64,000 bases of DNA from Nemopilema nomurai (Eukaryota > Cnidaria > Scyphozoa > Rhizostomeae > Rhizostomatidae), in NCBI GenBank assembly GCA_003864495.1, contig ML133389.1:2925848-2989847 (forward strand). Direction: 5' to 3'. This document shows positions 1 to 13,362 of the stretch, piece after piece (the stretch's first letter is position 1; each line of letters begins with the position of its first letter). Under the pieces are notes generated by a model. That model ran no database searches, was not told the DNA's origin, and saw only the letters and a list, made by a program, of their open reading frames with translations. Position numbers and translations under genes: made by a program.

Positions 1-765
1 CAGTATTTCGCCGGCATTAAAATGGAAAGCAAAGCGGCTTTTTCAAGTGCTCCGATAAAAACAAGCTCTGTATTCGACTGTGTTTAAAAGATGCCAGACC
101 AGACATTGGCCAGACTAAACGTGGCATGTATTTATTCACCTAAGAAGAAGGATTACAACTCTTTTTGGATGTATTCCATCTAATAAAGAATTTTATTCAT
201 ACGCCTCGTTGCCATGGTAACAGCAGCACATGACCTAGGCACAAATCCGGAGTCACAGGAAACCCACTTGGGACTTTGTCGAGGATCACAAATCCCCTCA
301 GGCTGGAGAAAATACCCCGGGGGAGCAATAACAAAGCGCATTGTCTGGGTTTCTGCCCTCGCATTTCTCTGTTAAAACATAGGATTCAAGAGGAGAGTGA
401 AGAAATTGTTTAGTTATGTAGAAATAAATGAAGAAATAATTTGAATAAAAAACAAGCTAGCGAATTGCAATGCTTACATATTCTTCAAAGTATTTCTTTA
501 TCTTCAAGTTTTTTTACGTTTGGTAACTGGGATGAGCAATAAGAATCTATGGAGTGATGGATCAAAGACAAAACACATAAGGAAAATCTTGAGTTGCGGG
601 GAAATAGGGGAATAAATTAGGGAGATCTCCTTCAATTTTTTACCGAAGATCTCCTTCAGTATCTGGTAGTTGTTGCTGCTTCTTTCTGTGTCTGTTTATC
701 CTTGGGATAAATAACAACTTGATCCTACCACTATTAAAACCGTGGTCTCGTATCGCGCCTGAGTG

Positions 766-930
766 TGATTATGATGATGATAACGATGATCATAATTACT
801 ATTCTAATGATGATTTTGATTATTATGATGATGATGATTATGGTGAAGATGATGACAATCACCATGGTGACAATCATCCAGTTACAATCACCTTTGCAAT
901 CACTTTGCAATCACCTTTGCAATCACTTTG
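766..930. repeat. GAT/TGATGA microsatellite followed by a short TTTGCAATCAC repeat
   Basis: From 766 to about 870 the sequence is a degenerate GAT-rich trinucleotide tract. From about 890 to 930 an 11-base unit reading roughly TTTGCAATCAC repeats four times. The frame through the first part gives a long Asp/Tyr run, which is repeat translation and not a protein gene. Confidence 0.7.
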
Positions 931-2404
931 CCGTTGTGCTTTGTCTCTTCCTCCAGGAAAGCAACTCTTGCATTAGTTATGATTTTTCGGCGGGAGACAA
1001 AAAGGCAAACATTGGCTCTAGGCTCGATTGTTGAAGTAATAAGATGGAATACGGGTCGAATAGAATGGAACGGATCTGAGAGACAGTTAAGTTTAATCAA
1101 GTCGGATCTATTGACCTTAAGGTTAATATTTGCCCGAGGATGGTTTACAGGAATCTTGCTGTTGAAGCAGCTTTGCACACACCGTCTTAAATACCCTTAC
1201 CCCCAAATAAAACAGAATGTGTTTCAGACGAGAATACCAGTTTTTTTCCTTCGAATGAGCCTCAACTGTCGAGCCAACTTCGAAAGCAACCAACACGTAG
1301 GCCAATTGTTGCTTGTTCTTTCATCTGCTTTTAGTTTTCTCGTGAGCACGAAGTTTTCTTCCTCTCTATGGTTTCAGGTAAGCTCTAGGAAGACTTTGTT
1401 TTTCCTTCATATCCCTACCTTCGTAACCGATGCCTTGAGGGCTGGCCAACTACGCCACAGGGTTCTCAAATCCGGTTCATCGTATTTATAACCAACAAAT
1501 GCTCCCCATTTGTGGGATATACTTAGAACTGGTTTGTTCTGACTCGCTACTCATTATTTTTCGCCTAGTGTGCTCGCAAAGACACCAACCTTCCCGGACA
1601 ATTAGCTCCTATCCGGTTTTCAAGCATTTACCAACCGATCGAGCTCTATACTCACTCTTACCTTGCTTGGTCAAGAACAGCCGTTTTTGAAACCTTCTCA
1701 AAGCTCACTGATTTTCATGTCCGGTTGCCTTTTATTCGCAACCGAACTCGGTCATGTTTATCGGACTTGTTTTACGGGCTTGTTTTTCTTTCTATCTTTT
1801 TGGCTATTCATTCTACAGACATGTTAAAGCGGAAACTGGCTTCGGCCCCACCTTTCAAGTCCGGTTGCACCTTCCAAAAACACCACCACGAGTGAATTAA
1901 CTCAAAACAGTCTGTTCTAGTACAAGCAGTCGGTTCGATGCAAACACTGTTTGTTCAAATTACGTCTTTACCTGGCAAAATCTAAAACTCGCCATTCTGG
2001 AGAAATCTGTTTGAAAACAGCTGAGTTATTTTGTTAGGACAAAAGGCCCGAGATTAAACAATTCTATTTGCTTTGGTTTCAATCCACGAGAAAGAAATCT
2101 TATAATATTTACTGCCAAATACAATAACAAGAACTATGAAACATTTGAAACTGTAAGGTGGTCGGTTTCTATGTGGGATTAGGCAATTTTTCAAAGTTTT
2201 ATTTTCAATACAGAGAGTCGAGCCGCCAAAAGCTTTTTCAATAATGTGAAGAAAGACAGAATAAACAGTGTGGACTATTTGTTCTTGGTCTGACTGGCCA
2301 GAAGCAAAGGCGATTGTGATGCTCTTCTTTCGATTGTCACCTCGAACATCTGCCCAGTTTATCAATAATTTCACACAATTCTCAGCTCGTCTGGTGGCTT
2401 TTGT

Positions 2405-2540
2405 ATGCAATCGGCTGTCCGGCAAATACTGTCCGACCATAGCTCTCCAACCGTGGCTGTCCGACAGTTACTGTCCGGCCATGGCTGTCCGACCTTGATT
2501 GTCCGGCCTTTACTGTCCGGCAATGCCTGTCCAGCAATGG
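2405..2540. repeat. Degenerate short tandem repeat with CTGTCCGGC core
   Basis: The words CTGTCCGGC, CTGTCCGACC and close variants recur about ten times at roughly 12-base spacing. This is a locally expanded low-copy repeat with no coding signal. Confidence 0.6.
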
Positions 2541-3312
2541 TTTTCAGCTCTGCCTCCCAATTGAAGTGAATTCTTGCACCTGTTGTGCGTCCAAGAGCTG
2601 TTCACTCAGTCCCAATAGGGCTGACCTCCAAATTTGCCACATTTCGTATCAGAGATGATGATATTCCCCAATTTGCCCGACCACTTTGTATTCTTCCTGT
2701 TTAATGGCAGCTCGGACATTTACATTTGTTTTTCTTACTTCAAGAAGGCTTTAAGAGACGGTTTATACCACCAAATTTCAAATGTTCTTATACTTACCAT
2801 GCCTTAAGGTGGAACTAGCCGCATCCGATTATAACCTCTTTGCTTCCCATTTCCGCGATCTTTTTCCCATTTGCCAACGTTGCTATTCCAGGTTGGTAAT
2901 ATACTGGCTTGTTAAACTTGTTTCCTTAATTCTTTAATTAATTTCTCAAAAATGATAGTAAATCAATGTTTTGTAATTTTTTCAAAAGTATCCAATCGAA
3001 TAACACAGCAACTCTTTTGTTCCTATACCAAAAAGCCTTTCACCATCGAATTCTCCTTCCCCTCCTCTGTTGTCCTCCGACGCATTCACCAGCCCCCATT
3101 CCGGCAGCGGCCGCAGGCGGTGGTCGAGAGCGAGGCTGGAGGTGGAGGCAGCTGGCCGCGTTGATTTTTGGTGTTCAAATCCAATAAGACATCGAAGTAA
3201 GTGAAGGCAGACAGTGTAGGGCAGAAAATTGAGCGAAAACGATGATAAAGGTCGCTGTAAACGCAAAATAGGCTCAGCAAATGACTCACACATCTTCTTT
3301 AAACGCATATGG

Positions 3313-6300
3313 ATGTTCAGAAAGGCTCGCATACAAACGCTTGCTAGGAAAGTGCAAAAGTACATGAAGGGAGCTCCTAGCAAGACCCAAGCAGGATTTA
3401 ACCAAGAAGATACGGAGGACTGGTCAAAGTATCTAAACGCTTTTTCGCAGTTTATCATTAAATACCTAGACGAAACTCAGCTGAAAACATTGCTGAAAAG
3501 TCTTGAAAACAAAGGAGGGATACACACGGACTGCATCTTGCTGCCAAGAGAGAGCGAAGCTTTGAAGAAAACGGGCCTAACATCCGATGTTCTCATTTGC
3601 AAAGTTCTTCGCTGGCCAGACGTTAGTTCCCTCAACCAGCTCAAAACATTTGTAAATTGTCGAAACCGCGATGTATCTTCCCCTTGCGGCAATCCGTTTC
3701 ACTACAGCAAAATCACAAGAGGAGGTATTGAACTGTTTTTATCTAAGCCAGTTGTCTAGTTTGTGTTTTTCAAGCGTTTCCAAATAAATTTCCCGTGACA
3801 GAAGAAGGATGCCAAGAAACGCGTCCGAACGTATTTCAAACCCACTTCCATCATTTCCCATCCAAACGTCCTATTTACACTCATTTCTATCTGTTTAGTT
3901 TTGAATTTTGCCGAAATTTACTAAGATTGTAGTTTATCAAGCTCCAGATTTCTTGGCGAATGAATTTTCCAGGATTCTTTTTAATGTAAACAAATTTTCT
4001 GGCGAGATTTCATATTTTTCTTGAACGCATTAGCTATTGTATTCCCTTACTGAACTTCTTAGTATTTTGGTGAGCTAAGGAAAGTAATTGTTTGTTACTT
4101 ATTTATGTTTTTATTCGGAATAAGGAATCGCGAAAGGGCCAGAAATTCAGGTGTAGCCGATGTTATGAGAAATTCAATTTTTGAAATCGGCTGTAATCTT
4201 CTGGAAAACAAGACACCTGAAATGTTTCTTTCGCCCACCAAATGTGTTTTATTTTACAATGAAAGGCCTTTCTTGCAAGACATTCCTGATTGGGAAATTC
4301 CTGAACCCTTTTTGCAGAACAACAAGTGCGCTCTAATAGCTTAAATCCCATTTTTCCTGTAAAAATGCAGTTATTGATCTTATTGTCTTGGATCCCTGAA
4401 AGGTTTTTATTCTGAGTAAAAGTGGATCTAAAATGCAAATTCGTCCGATCTTCTTTTGTTTACAACCAAATATCGTTGTCTCTGAGCGCCGATTGTCTGG
4501 CAAAATGTCGGCAAAGTTGTTTTCATTCTGTTTCCTCTCCACCCTTTGCACAAAGTATATCTTTTATTTCGGAACCTGGTTTTCCATTTTTGATCCTTTG
4601 TGTTCAGTAAGAAGCTTTCGTAGTTATTTTCCTTTTCAGTTATGAATTTTAATTTTGGCTTCAGTTCACCTTTGTCAACTACAATAGTCTCGTAATTAAA
4701 GGAAACAATTTTAACACCGATAATTTGGGGAATCTTTCTGGTTGATTAGATTTTAACTGCCCCCATTACTGTGATGACGACATGTCTAGTCAAATCTCTT
4801 TCCCTGTCCTGCACAACCTAAACATTTGCAAAGTCAAATTGTCAAAACCTTTCTTTCCTTTAGGAAAACGCAAGTGCTCAGAGGAGACGACGAATAAAGA
4901 TGGTATGGACAACAAGTCCGAAAAGGCAGGGAGCGCTAGATTTTCAGGTGAACCATTAAAAAGGTTTATTTGCACTGAAAACGTCTCGCCATGTAGGAAC
5001 CAGACAAGATATCGCTCGCCATTTCAACCTTGGTCGCCTATTATTTTCCATCCAGTCACAATTCGTGCTTTTTTCAGACAGTCATCGACCTTTGCCCGTT
5101 GCAAATTCTCTTTTCTCCGCATCCACGCATTCCTATCGTCTTGGTCTGGACAATCTCTTTCAGTTTCAGCAAGCAGATATTTTTTCATCTGAATAAAAGT
5201 GTCGTTGGCTTGAGACAGGGTTTGCTTTGAAAGGGGCAAGGGGGCACGTTCCAAGTTGCGTGTCTAGGGTCATCGAGGAACGTCGCTCTGCCGCGGCCCA
5301 AAGCTTTGTTAGGTGTTGCGTGTAGATGGTAACAGTTTTTATTAATGCACGATCATCCAAAACACGTGCTAGTTAGAGACACAAAACAGCTGGCCACTCA
5401 GAGTACCAATTTATGATTTGAGATTTAGGTTTAACAAGGGTATGAGAGTGCGAGACGCTACCAAAGTAAATAGGGTTTATGTTGAGTTCTTAAAGAGATG
5501 CTTAGTCTGGAATGGTAGACCAAGTATCAGTTAACTTATCAGCATATGAAGTCTGCCATTTCTGCTATATACGACCACTATACTTTGATGGAAAATAAGA
5601 ACCCCTATTCCTTGGAGCTTCTAATCCCTTTCTTAAAATGCAGAGAAAATTTGAGCATTGTTTTCAAGATGCATGAATGTTATTTTGCCTCTTCAACTTG
5701 TAAGCCTGGCAATTTGAATGGGGTGGATGCCTACATAGTTTTAGCTGTATCGCAATATCAATGAAAATGTGTTTTGACAAGGGTTTCAGTGTCCAAGGTT
5801 TTTAATTTGTTCCAATGTGAAAATTGCTCCATCTCATTGGTCACTTCCTTGACATAGCTTCCACATTCTAGTCAAAGAATTGTGTTTTTGAGAAACCTCA
5901 ATTTGGTGAGCTATTTTGTTTTCCATTTGAGATAGAAGTTAAAAAACAACTGCAGTATTTTATATCAGGTGGCTTTTTATATTTGTAAACACTTTATATC
6001 CTCAAGACTTATTTATATAGAGAAAAGTGCCTATATTTACTTAAGTTGATTTTTTTTCACAAATTTGGAAAATGAGTTTATAAATTAAGTTACTTGGAAT
6101 GGAACAATATCCCCTTGAAGTTTAGGAGTGACGCCTTCTATGCAAATCAAAATTATTCCTCACAAACAAATTGTGAGTCCAGTATCTTTTAGGAGGAAAA
6201 TCCAAACTGCTTTAATGTTGATTAACATGCGGAATAGTGTTACTTTTCTTTGGGATTTTTAGTTTTGAAGTTTTTGGTGCAAAATTGTTGTACTATAGGT

Positions 6301-9300
6301 AGAGATTTGACATTGTATTGAGTTTTAGGTGTCAACCTTGTTTGAATGAGTTTAGCGAAGCCCTTAACGAGAACGACATTTAGGAAAAGCCCAATTTACT
6401 GCTACAGATTTGTGCTTATTGATCCGCTCAATAGAGTCAACTTGGAAGCCCCCAAACTGTAGAATATTACGTTTCCAATGCCCCTCTAGCTATTTTTACT
6501 AATTTAAGAATGCTAACTGCTTCCTGGTGTGGTTTCTTAGAGACTTTTTACTTTGTTCTCTGCTCTGTGGCTTGAGCTGGCCCTTGGGCTTTTCATTTTG
6601 ACAATTCAGTGAATTGTGGCACATAAATTGTCCAGTGAAATTGATGACATTTCTCCACTAAACATCAAAGCCGTACTTCCTTTTTTCCTAACTTTTAATA
6701 TCATGCAGTCTTTTAAACCATTTCTTGCCATTCTACTGTTTCCTTTCTGTGGCGTCACTGTGTGTAAACAACATATTAGAAACTGAGAACTAGGGATAGC
6801 ACTGAGTTGAAGAGGGATTAGGCCAGTCATAAAGCAGAATAGTTTTAGTTTTCTTTAATCGACCAAATCATTGCTATCAAGTGCTGGTGAGAACCCCTTG
6901 CTATCATTGAACTACTTCTGTTCATCTAGTATTATTTTTGATTTTGAAGACATATTTATAGACATAGGATTGGATCTTAGAAACATCTGAGTTCTGTTAT
7001 GCTTTAGTTGTTTAAAAGTAGCTTCGCTGTTCAGTCACTTTAGTTGCATTGATTTCTTTTCAATTCCTTGTAGATGATGGGTTTAGTGAACAGGAAGAGG
7101 AGGAACCAATTAATTACGAAGATAATGACAAGACCATTGCTGGCTGCTCAGATTCCCGGCTTTCTTGTAAGTTGTCCTTTTCGTTTCACTTGTTTTACGC
7201 TCACATTACAAACATTTTAGAGTTCTTTCCAATTATGTGTCATGTGTTCACTAAGGGCAATCTTGATAGACAGACAATTTTTCAAGCCTTCTTTTGTGTA
7301 AGATACTGTCAAAAATTCTGGAAACTTTTTTCAAATAATTTCCAACAAGACTTCCTTGTTTCCATTAGACTAGAATGAACATCCTTTGTTTGTCCCAAGG
7401 GTCATGCAATAAGTCAAACATTCTTTCCAATAATTATTTACAATTTCAAAACACACCCCTGCTATCAATTCAACAATGTCAGGGAAAATACTTCAGTTTC
7501 ACATTTTTTAAATATATATTTTCACAATTTCTCTCTTATCATTAAGTTGTCTTAGTTGTTAGCTTTTTTATGGTCGAAAGGGGATATTTTAGTGAGTAGT
7601 TTTGTCTAGATGTTTCATTGATACAAGCAAAAATTGTTTCCATTGTTTCCAAGTGTTTGTTGAAAAAGTTGAAAGAGGGAATTCTTTCAGGAACAATGTA
7701 GGTTTACTCATCAACAAAAGCTGAATGTTTCTTGTGTACAATACATCTAAACAATGGTTCTATTTGTAAAAAGTGACATTTTCTAATGTGAGAGCCATGG
7801 CTCATGCCAGGCCCCAAAGGACAAGCTTTTAGACTTCCACTGGGAGACCAAATTTGAATATCTCCATATTTGGAAGTTCTCTAACAGTTTCTTGGAATTT
7901 CCCACCTATCAAGTTTCGATTTACCTCCTAACAACATCATATTTCACCATAGAATGTATATCATATTATATATGGTTGGCTATGAGGGTGTCATTAAATA
8001 TTGTCATTAAATATTGTTGCTGTGGATGTTTTTGTCCATCACTTTTGTGTACACGTCAAAAGCTTTGAACAAGTTCATGAACTTGGTGTATAAAAACAGC
8101 AATTAGAGGTTGTTGTTGCATGTGATGTGTGAAGGTGTGAAAATGAGTTGGCAGCTCTATGGGTCTAAGTGTTATCTATGTTGAAATGTTTTACAATGTT
8201 AAGAGTACATTCAAGCTGTCCTATATTGGTTAAAGAATCGCTGCCATTGTTTAGGCTAGAGTCAGCCAAAAAATCTCATTTCCAAAGCCAGGGTCTCCGA
8301 TGAAAGGGAGGGGGTGCACTTTTTTGTTAAACAATAGAGCCTTTCTAAATATCTTTTGTTATGATTGTTAAAATCTTCCTTGGCCGCTCCACTTTCCAAC
8401 CTGCGTCAGAGCTCATGAAAGCAATGTTGTAGGATTCAGGATTCAAATGTAATGAATGCTAAAGTTGTTGCCTATGAGTACCACTTTTGAAATACGCATT
8501 TAAGGAATACATTCAAACTGGTTCCGAAAAAAGAAGGATTTACTGTTAAAAGAAATGATCGACTACCCCTGACTGTACTCAAAAGCTAAGTGTGGGTCAT
8601 AGCCTCTTCCTGACATGGCTGTGTAACCTGGTATTGAAGTTTCTCATTTATGGCATGTGTATGAACGTGGAATTGTAGAGCCAACGTCTTAAGCGAGACT
8701 TTGCCTGGTCTTATCAATAGAACCAGTAAAACTCAAATATTAAATTTCATAGATTACAATTTTCGGGTTCTGCTGTCGGTTCAATTGAGCAGCTTAGCAA
8801 TTCCTCCTTCGCAGGCATCTTGTACCACCTTCTGCAGCTTGCTAACAATATCCGTGTGATTACGTCATACTGTCGACCCAGACCCCAACTACTCGTGCGC
8901 GGATTAAGGTTGACCCAGCCTTCGTCTCAGTGGCTCGCAGGTGTACGATTCCAGACAGTGAAAACGAACCAATGCAAAAGCTTAGTCGCCACAAAGCCAC
9001 AAAGACGCTCTGTAAACATTCAATTGTCCTGGATTTCTTTTCTGCCTTCATTCGAAGCTAAAATCGCCCAAGTCAAAATACAACAACTCTCTGTAGCAAA
9101 GGCAGTGTTGTCGTGTTTGGAAGAGGAATCGCTTCACGGCTGGGCACCGTTTTCCCGGACCAAGCGTTTTAAAAAACACGTCGAGAGGAATTAGCAATAT
9201 GCGATAAGTAAGAATCAAAGACATGTCCAGTGTATAAAAGCAATGCATTGTTGTTAAATTCATTGTTATAATTTGGCGGATAAGATGATGTGTCTTCTTA

Positions 9301-10398
9301 AACTGTTTTCATATCCTAAAGAGTTGAGATCACATTTGGTGACAGAATTTCGGATCGAAATTGAAGGACTACAGACTTTTCTGATTGAAAGACCTTGCCA
9401 TTTGAAAAACGTTGAGAGGCTTTGCATTATTAAAATATCAATGTTTTCTTTGTTTCTCGACACACTGTTTTGCGAAGCCATTCGGCTAAATTGCCTTTGA
9501 AAATGGATTTGAAGAGGCAAACATTTGAGCACCCGGTACGAGTTGTTTGTTTGGCCATGTTTGCCCGATGAAAGAGTTGAATTACGATCGAAAAAGCAAT
9601 CCAAAAAGTATCCAATTGTGCGTCGCAATAGATGAAAGAAAAACACACGGGGGATTTGCGTTCGCCTTTCTGATTGGTCCGCCCTGACTTACACCTGGGC
9701 GTTCACGCAGATTTCGCCATGTTTTTGTTTCTGGCTAGAAGCCTTGTCAGGTAAAGAAATTATCTTTCTGCCTTGTGAAATAGTGTCGAGGCCATTAACT
9801 CTCTCTTTTTCTAGCGGGTTTCCAAACGAGGCAAAACAGTGACGTCACCTCAAGCACCACATACGAGCCTTGGTGCAGCATTGCATACTGGGAAGTTAAA
9901 CGACGGATTGGTCGAATATTTGACGTCACGACAGATTGCGTCAACGTGTTCTATGAACTGCCACAGGGGGACGGGATGTGCATCGGGCTGCTGGACCACG
10001 TGGAGCGGTCCGCTTACGTCAGCAAAGTTCGCAAGCACATTGGATACGGTTTCCAGCTAACCCAGGAGCATGATGGGATATGGATTTATAACAGAAGTGA
10101 CTATTGTATATTTGTCAGTGCACCGGCACTCGACGCCGAGGTGCTGCCGATGGTAGTGAAGCCAGAGGTGATCCGCGTCGCTCCCGGGCACTGCGTCCAC
10201 GCAGTCGATTTCCGGCGGCCGCTCAGCCTCATTAGCCGCAGTAGGAAATTTGATCATAGTATTGACGTCTTCTGCATAAGAGTTAGTTTCGCAAAAGGAT
10301 GGGGGGAGAACTACACACGACAGTACATTACGGCATGCCCATGCTGGACCGAAATCTACTTGAGGGAGCCATTTCTTGCATTGATGGGATTGATTTGA
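3313..10398 (+). CDS. SMAD6/7: Inhibitory SMAD (SMAD6/7 orthologue), 4 coding exons
   Basis: This gene encodes an inhibitory SMAD, the family that antagonises TGF-beta/BMP signalling by competing at type I receptors and recruiting ubiquitin ligases. Coding exons are 3313-3724, 4864-4947, 7074-7166 and 9815-10398. All three introns are phase 1 and the join reads 390 residues. The ATG at 3313 gives MFRKAR, matching the MFR start of SMAD7. The upstream extension has no ATG. A divergent MH1 domain covers about 37-136, with RWPDVSSLNQLK and a C...C...C...H zinc set ending in NPFHYSKI. MH2 begins at W217 (PWCSIAYWE) and runs through FAKGWGENYTRQYITACPCW. The protein ends shortly after it, without the SSxS tail, as expected for an I-SMAD. 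The linker is acidic and lacks the usual PPPPY motif; only PINY remains at 177-180. Exon 2 rests on splice sites and phase, with no family match, so it is the least certain. Confidence 0.93.
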
Positions 10399-10411
10399 AG
10401 CCATCTTGGGA

Positions 10412-10632
10412 TGCTGCTAATGGCTTCACTTGTAGCCCTGTGTTGCAGCCAATGGCTTCACTTGTAGCCCCGTGTTACAGCCAATGGCTTCATTGAACGC
10501 CCTGTGTTGCAGCCAATGGCTTCATTGAACGCCCTGTGTTGCAGCCAATGGCTTCATTGAACGCCCTGTGTTGCAGCCAATGGCTTCATTTATAGCTCTG
10601 TGTTGCAGCCAATGGCTTCATTGAACGCCTGG
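10412..10632. repeat. 32-bp tandem repeat with a CCAAT core, 3' UTR of SMAD6/7
   Basis: Seven copies of a 32-base unit begin 14 bases after the SMAD6/7 stop codon. Six copies carry AGCCAATGGCTTCA, with CCAAT at 10449, 10481, 10513, 10545, 10577 and 10609, a constant 32-base step. The first copy is degenerate (GCTAATGG). The array should lie in the 3' UTR of the transcript. Confidence 0.9.
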
Positions 10633-11982
10633 CTTCCGACATCGCGAGAAGAAACCCATATTTGCCGGTCCTTTTGATGTCTTCCTTACGAAGCAACGAC
10701 AAAGTCACTGCAAACGAGATCGAGGGCAGTGACGTCTTTTGGCTGTTTTGGCCCAGTTGCTGTCACGGAGTGCAAGGCCTTTGTCATGTGATCTCAGCAT
10801 CCGGTTGAAGGAGAATCGTTGAAAGTAAAAGACAGACAAAGACAAGCCAGCAAGGGATTCCTAAAGTCAGATTGAAATCCCCCGAGTAGTTTCGTGTAAA
10901 TTTATCATTTACAGTTTGCATTCAGACAGTATTAATCAGAAGGCTTCGTAGAAAACAACGCGGAAGTTAATTTATGTTCTTAGAATTTACCGATAGCGCC
11001 TGTGTCAAAAATGAATATCCCACTTGCTTTTCCCTAATCTTCTCTGGTCGCTCGAGTGTCCCTAGATACCCCTTATTCGTGCCAAATGTTTGAAACTCGC
11101 CAACAGATTTGCATGCACACTATATTGACTGGAGCCGGCAAAGATAAGCGATTCTAGGCCGTTTTTCCTTGCTCACTAAATATGTAGGTTGATAATGATA
11201 AGGTGGTATAGGTAAGATGATAAGATGTTAATCGACCGGCATTGAAATGAGCGGCATCCACCCTTTTACACTTCCACATAGCCATTTGGATGCGAGCAGA
11301 AACCTCCGTCCGCTGCGAAGGACCCAGGGCTCCCTTGTGTTTGACGTCAGTAGGCGACAAAGCGTCTTTGTGCGCTATGTAAGCATTGAATGGTCTTAAA
11401 CGATTGAAGAAATACGATATGAGGTGTTTTTCATTTGAACGAACGATTTAGTGAGATTTACGCAGCTAACAATGTATTGAGCACAGCCCTGGAAGCAAAT
11501 GTCATCAAATGTCATCAAATGTCATACACTTAGTGACGTATCAAAGGCGTCTTAGTTTTCAAGGACCACAAATACATTGTATTAGTCACGTGACAACCTG
11601 ACGCGAGTCGACTAGTGCTGACGAATATTAGAAGCCTCGATTTCGACCTTTCATCCAACTAAAATGCAATATTTGTTCAAGTTGGGAATCTAGACTTGTC
11701 CAGCCACCCTCAAAACTAAAGAGAACGCGAGGAAAGAATTGGCTAGGCGTCCCATGTTAATATGTGACGTCACATCTAAGTTTACATCTCTAGAAAGAGC
11801 TCTGGAACTGCCAGCCTTTGTCCCTTTTTTCCCCTTCTCCCCCCTCCCCACCAGACCCTGATCGAGTAATTTCATTGTACATTGTTTAGTACCAGCTAGT
11901 CGCAACCTCACTTTCACATCGAGGTATTTATAGAAGCAATTTAATTGTAAACGAGGTTGTATTAGTACCACCTTTCCATAGA

Positions 11983-11988
11983 AATAAA
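11983..11988 (+). terminator. Possible polyadenylation signal (AATAAA) of SMAD6/7
   Basis: An AATAAA lies about 1.6 kb after the stop codon and is followed by a T-rich stretch near 12007. It is a reasonable 3' end for the SMAD6/7 transcript, but the hexamer alone is weak evidence. Confidence 0.3.
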
Positions 11989-13362
11989 AATGTCTTCAGA
12001 AATCTTGTTTTTTATCTCGCGTTTGCCTGAAAATGGGAAAGAAATATAGGAAAGAAATACGGGAAAGAATTACCACCTTAAACTCCACCCACAAAAGCAA
12101 TCTTGCGAGGAAGAAGATCCAGTGTTATGTTTTAGTTTGAAAGAATCGAATCTCATCAGAGGCGTGACATATGCCGATGACCCAGGGAGAAATAACTTTG
12201 GTCAGCATGTGGAGGGTAATTTTACACTATAAATACAAGTTTGTAATATGCTGCGATTCTACGAGTAACAAAAGTAGTTTTGAAGCAAGAAAGTGTAACT
12301 GTTGTGGCTGCAAAGCAACGAAGAAATGAGACAAAATATTGTGATTCAGGTGTTTATCGTCTGTAAATTTTAGGCCAAAATTTCGCTAGAAACAGCTGCA
12401 TCAAAGTTGGAATAGTGGCAATTGACCTGTCAGTCAGTGATACTTGAAACAAAAAGGAACCTTATCTGAAGACGAACCAGCAGGCGACGAATATATTTAT
12501 TCGTATCGTGAAATGCTAGGACATTGTTCTATTAGGCTGTGTCGGATTTGCACCTGCATTACATGCTAATCAGATAAATATTCGCTTTAGTTGCAGGCAC
12601 CGGTGCCTCAATCCAGATATTAAATTTTTTTGATTATTGGCCCTGGCACACGGGTTAGTCTTGGCTCTGACACACGGGTTAACCTTGGCTCAAAACTTCT
12701 CAGAATATTTTTTTTTGGATCCACAAATTGTCAATTTTCTTTCAGTCGCTCGTGCAAGCTAGAGCTGGCACTGAGATGCTTGAAAAGTTTAAAAACGAAT
12801 TTGTTAACAAGAAGCAAGTGGAATCCTGGCAAGTTTTTGAGATGAAATTCATCTCCCTTCTGATAGAGGTGAAAGGATCTCCTCAGAACGGTTGAATGGA
12901 GGATAGACTGGTTGGTATACAAAACACCCATCTTATCGCATCTGAAAATCTGTTGCAAAAAATCTTAAGCTTTAAATGTGATTTATCGAATTGCTGGACT
13001 TTTTAATTTGGTCTTGCATGATTCTTATGTTGAAAAAATTCCTCTGTTCGAAAAATTTCCTCACAGTTACACAACAAAACTCGGGAACAATAAAATTTAC
13101 ATAAACAAGGAAATTATGAATGTTTGGAAGAATGATGTCAGTAACCTCTTTTTGGTAACGAGGCACCGACGTGTGAAATCAATCGGGAAGTCGACAAAAT
13201 GGCGGCAGAGATTTCTGAATAATGAGAAACATTGAGCATAAAACATGGTTCTCTCGAGGTGGGAGCTGATTTTCTATTTACTGCCATTTCTTGGTTTGTG
13301 AAAATCTTTTTTGGTTCATTGGGACCATAAAGGCTCACCGGGGAGCCATTTTTGTTCCAAGG

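Larger units (their letters stand above)
1..3312. other. Upstream non-coding region of SMAD6/7
   Basis: I see no supportable coding gene here; the open frames are short and match no family. It must hold the promoter and 5' UTR of the SMAD6/7 gene, but I cannot place the transcription start. A GTAAGTG donor-like site at 3197 could mark a 5' UTR exon boundary. Three CAGAC elements (SMAD-binding half-sites) cluster at 95-115. The rest is AT-rich sequence with simple repeats, listed separately. Confidence 0.5.
10399..13362. other. 3' UTR of SMAD6/7 and intergenic region before DYM
   Basis: No further gene is supportable here. The left part should be the SMAD6/7 3' UTR, starting with the 32-bp repeat. 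A small triplication of TGTCATCAAA lies near 11500. The right part, just before 13363, should hold the DYM promoter and 5' UTR, but I see no TATA box or other clear start signal. Confidence 0.5.

Noticed and set aside
3229..3312. N-terminal extension of the SMAD6/7 frame upstream of 3313
   Set aside because: It has no ATG, and SMAD7 proteins begin with MFR, which matches the ATG at 3313.
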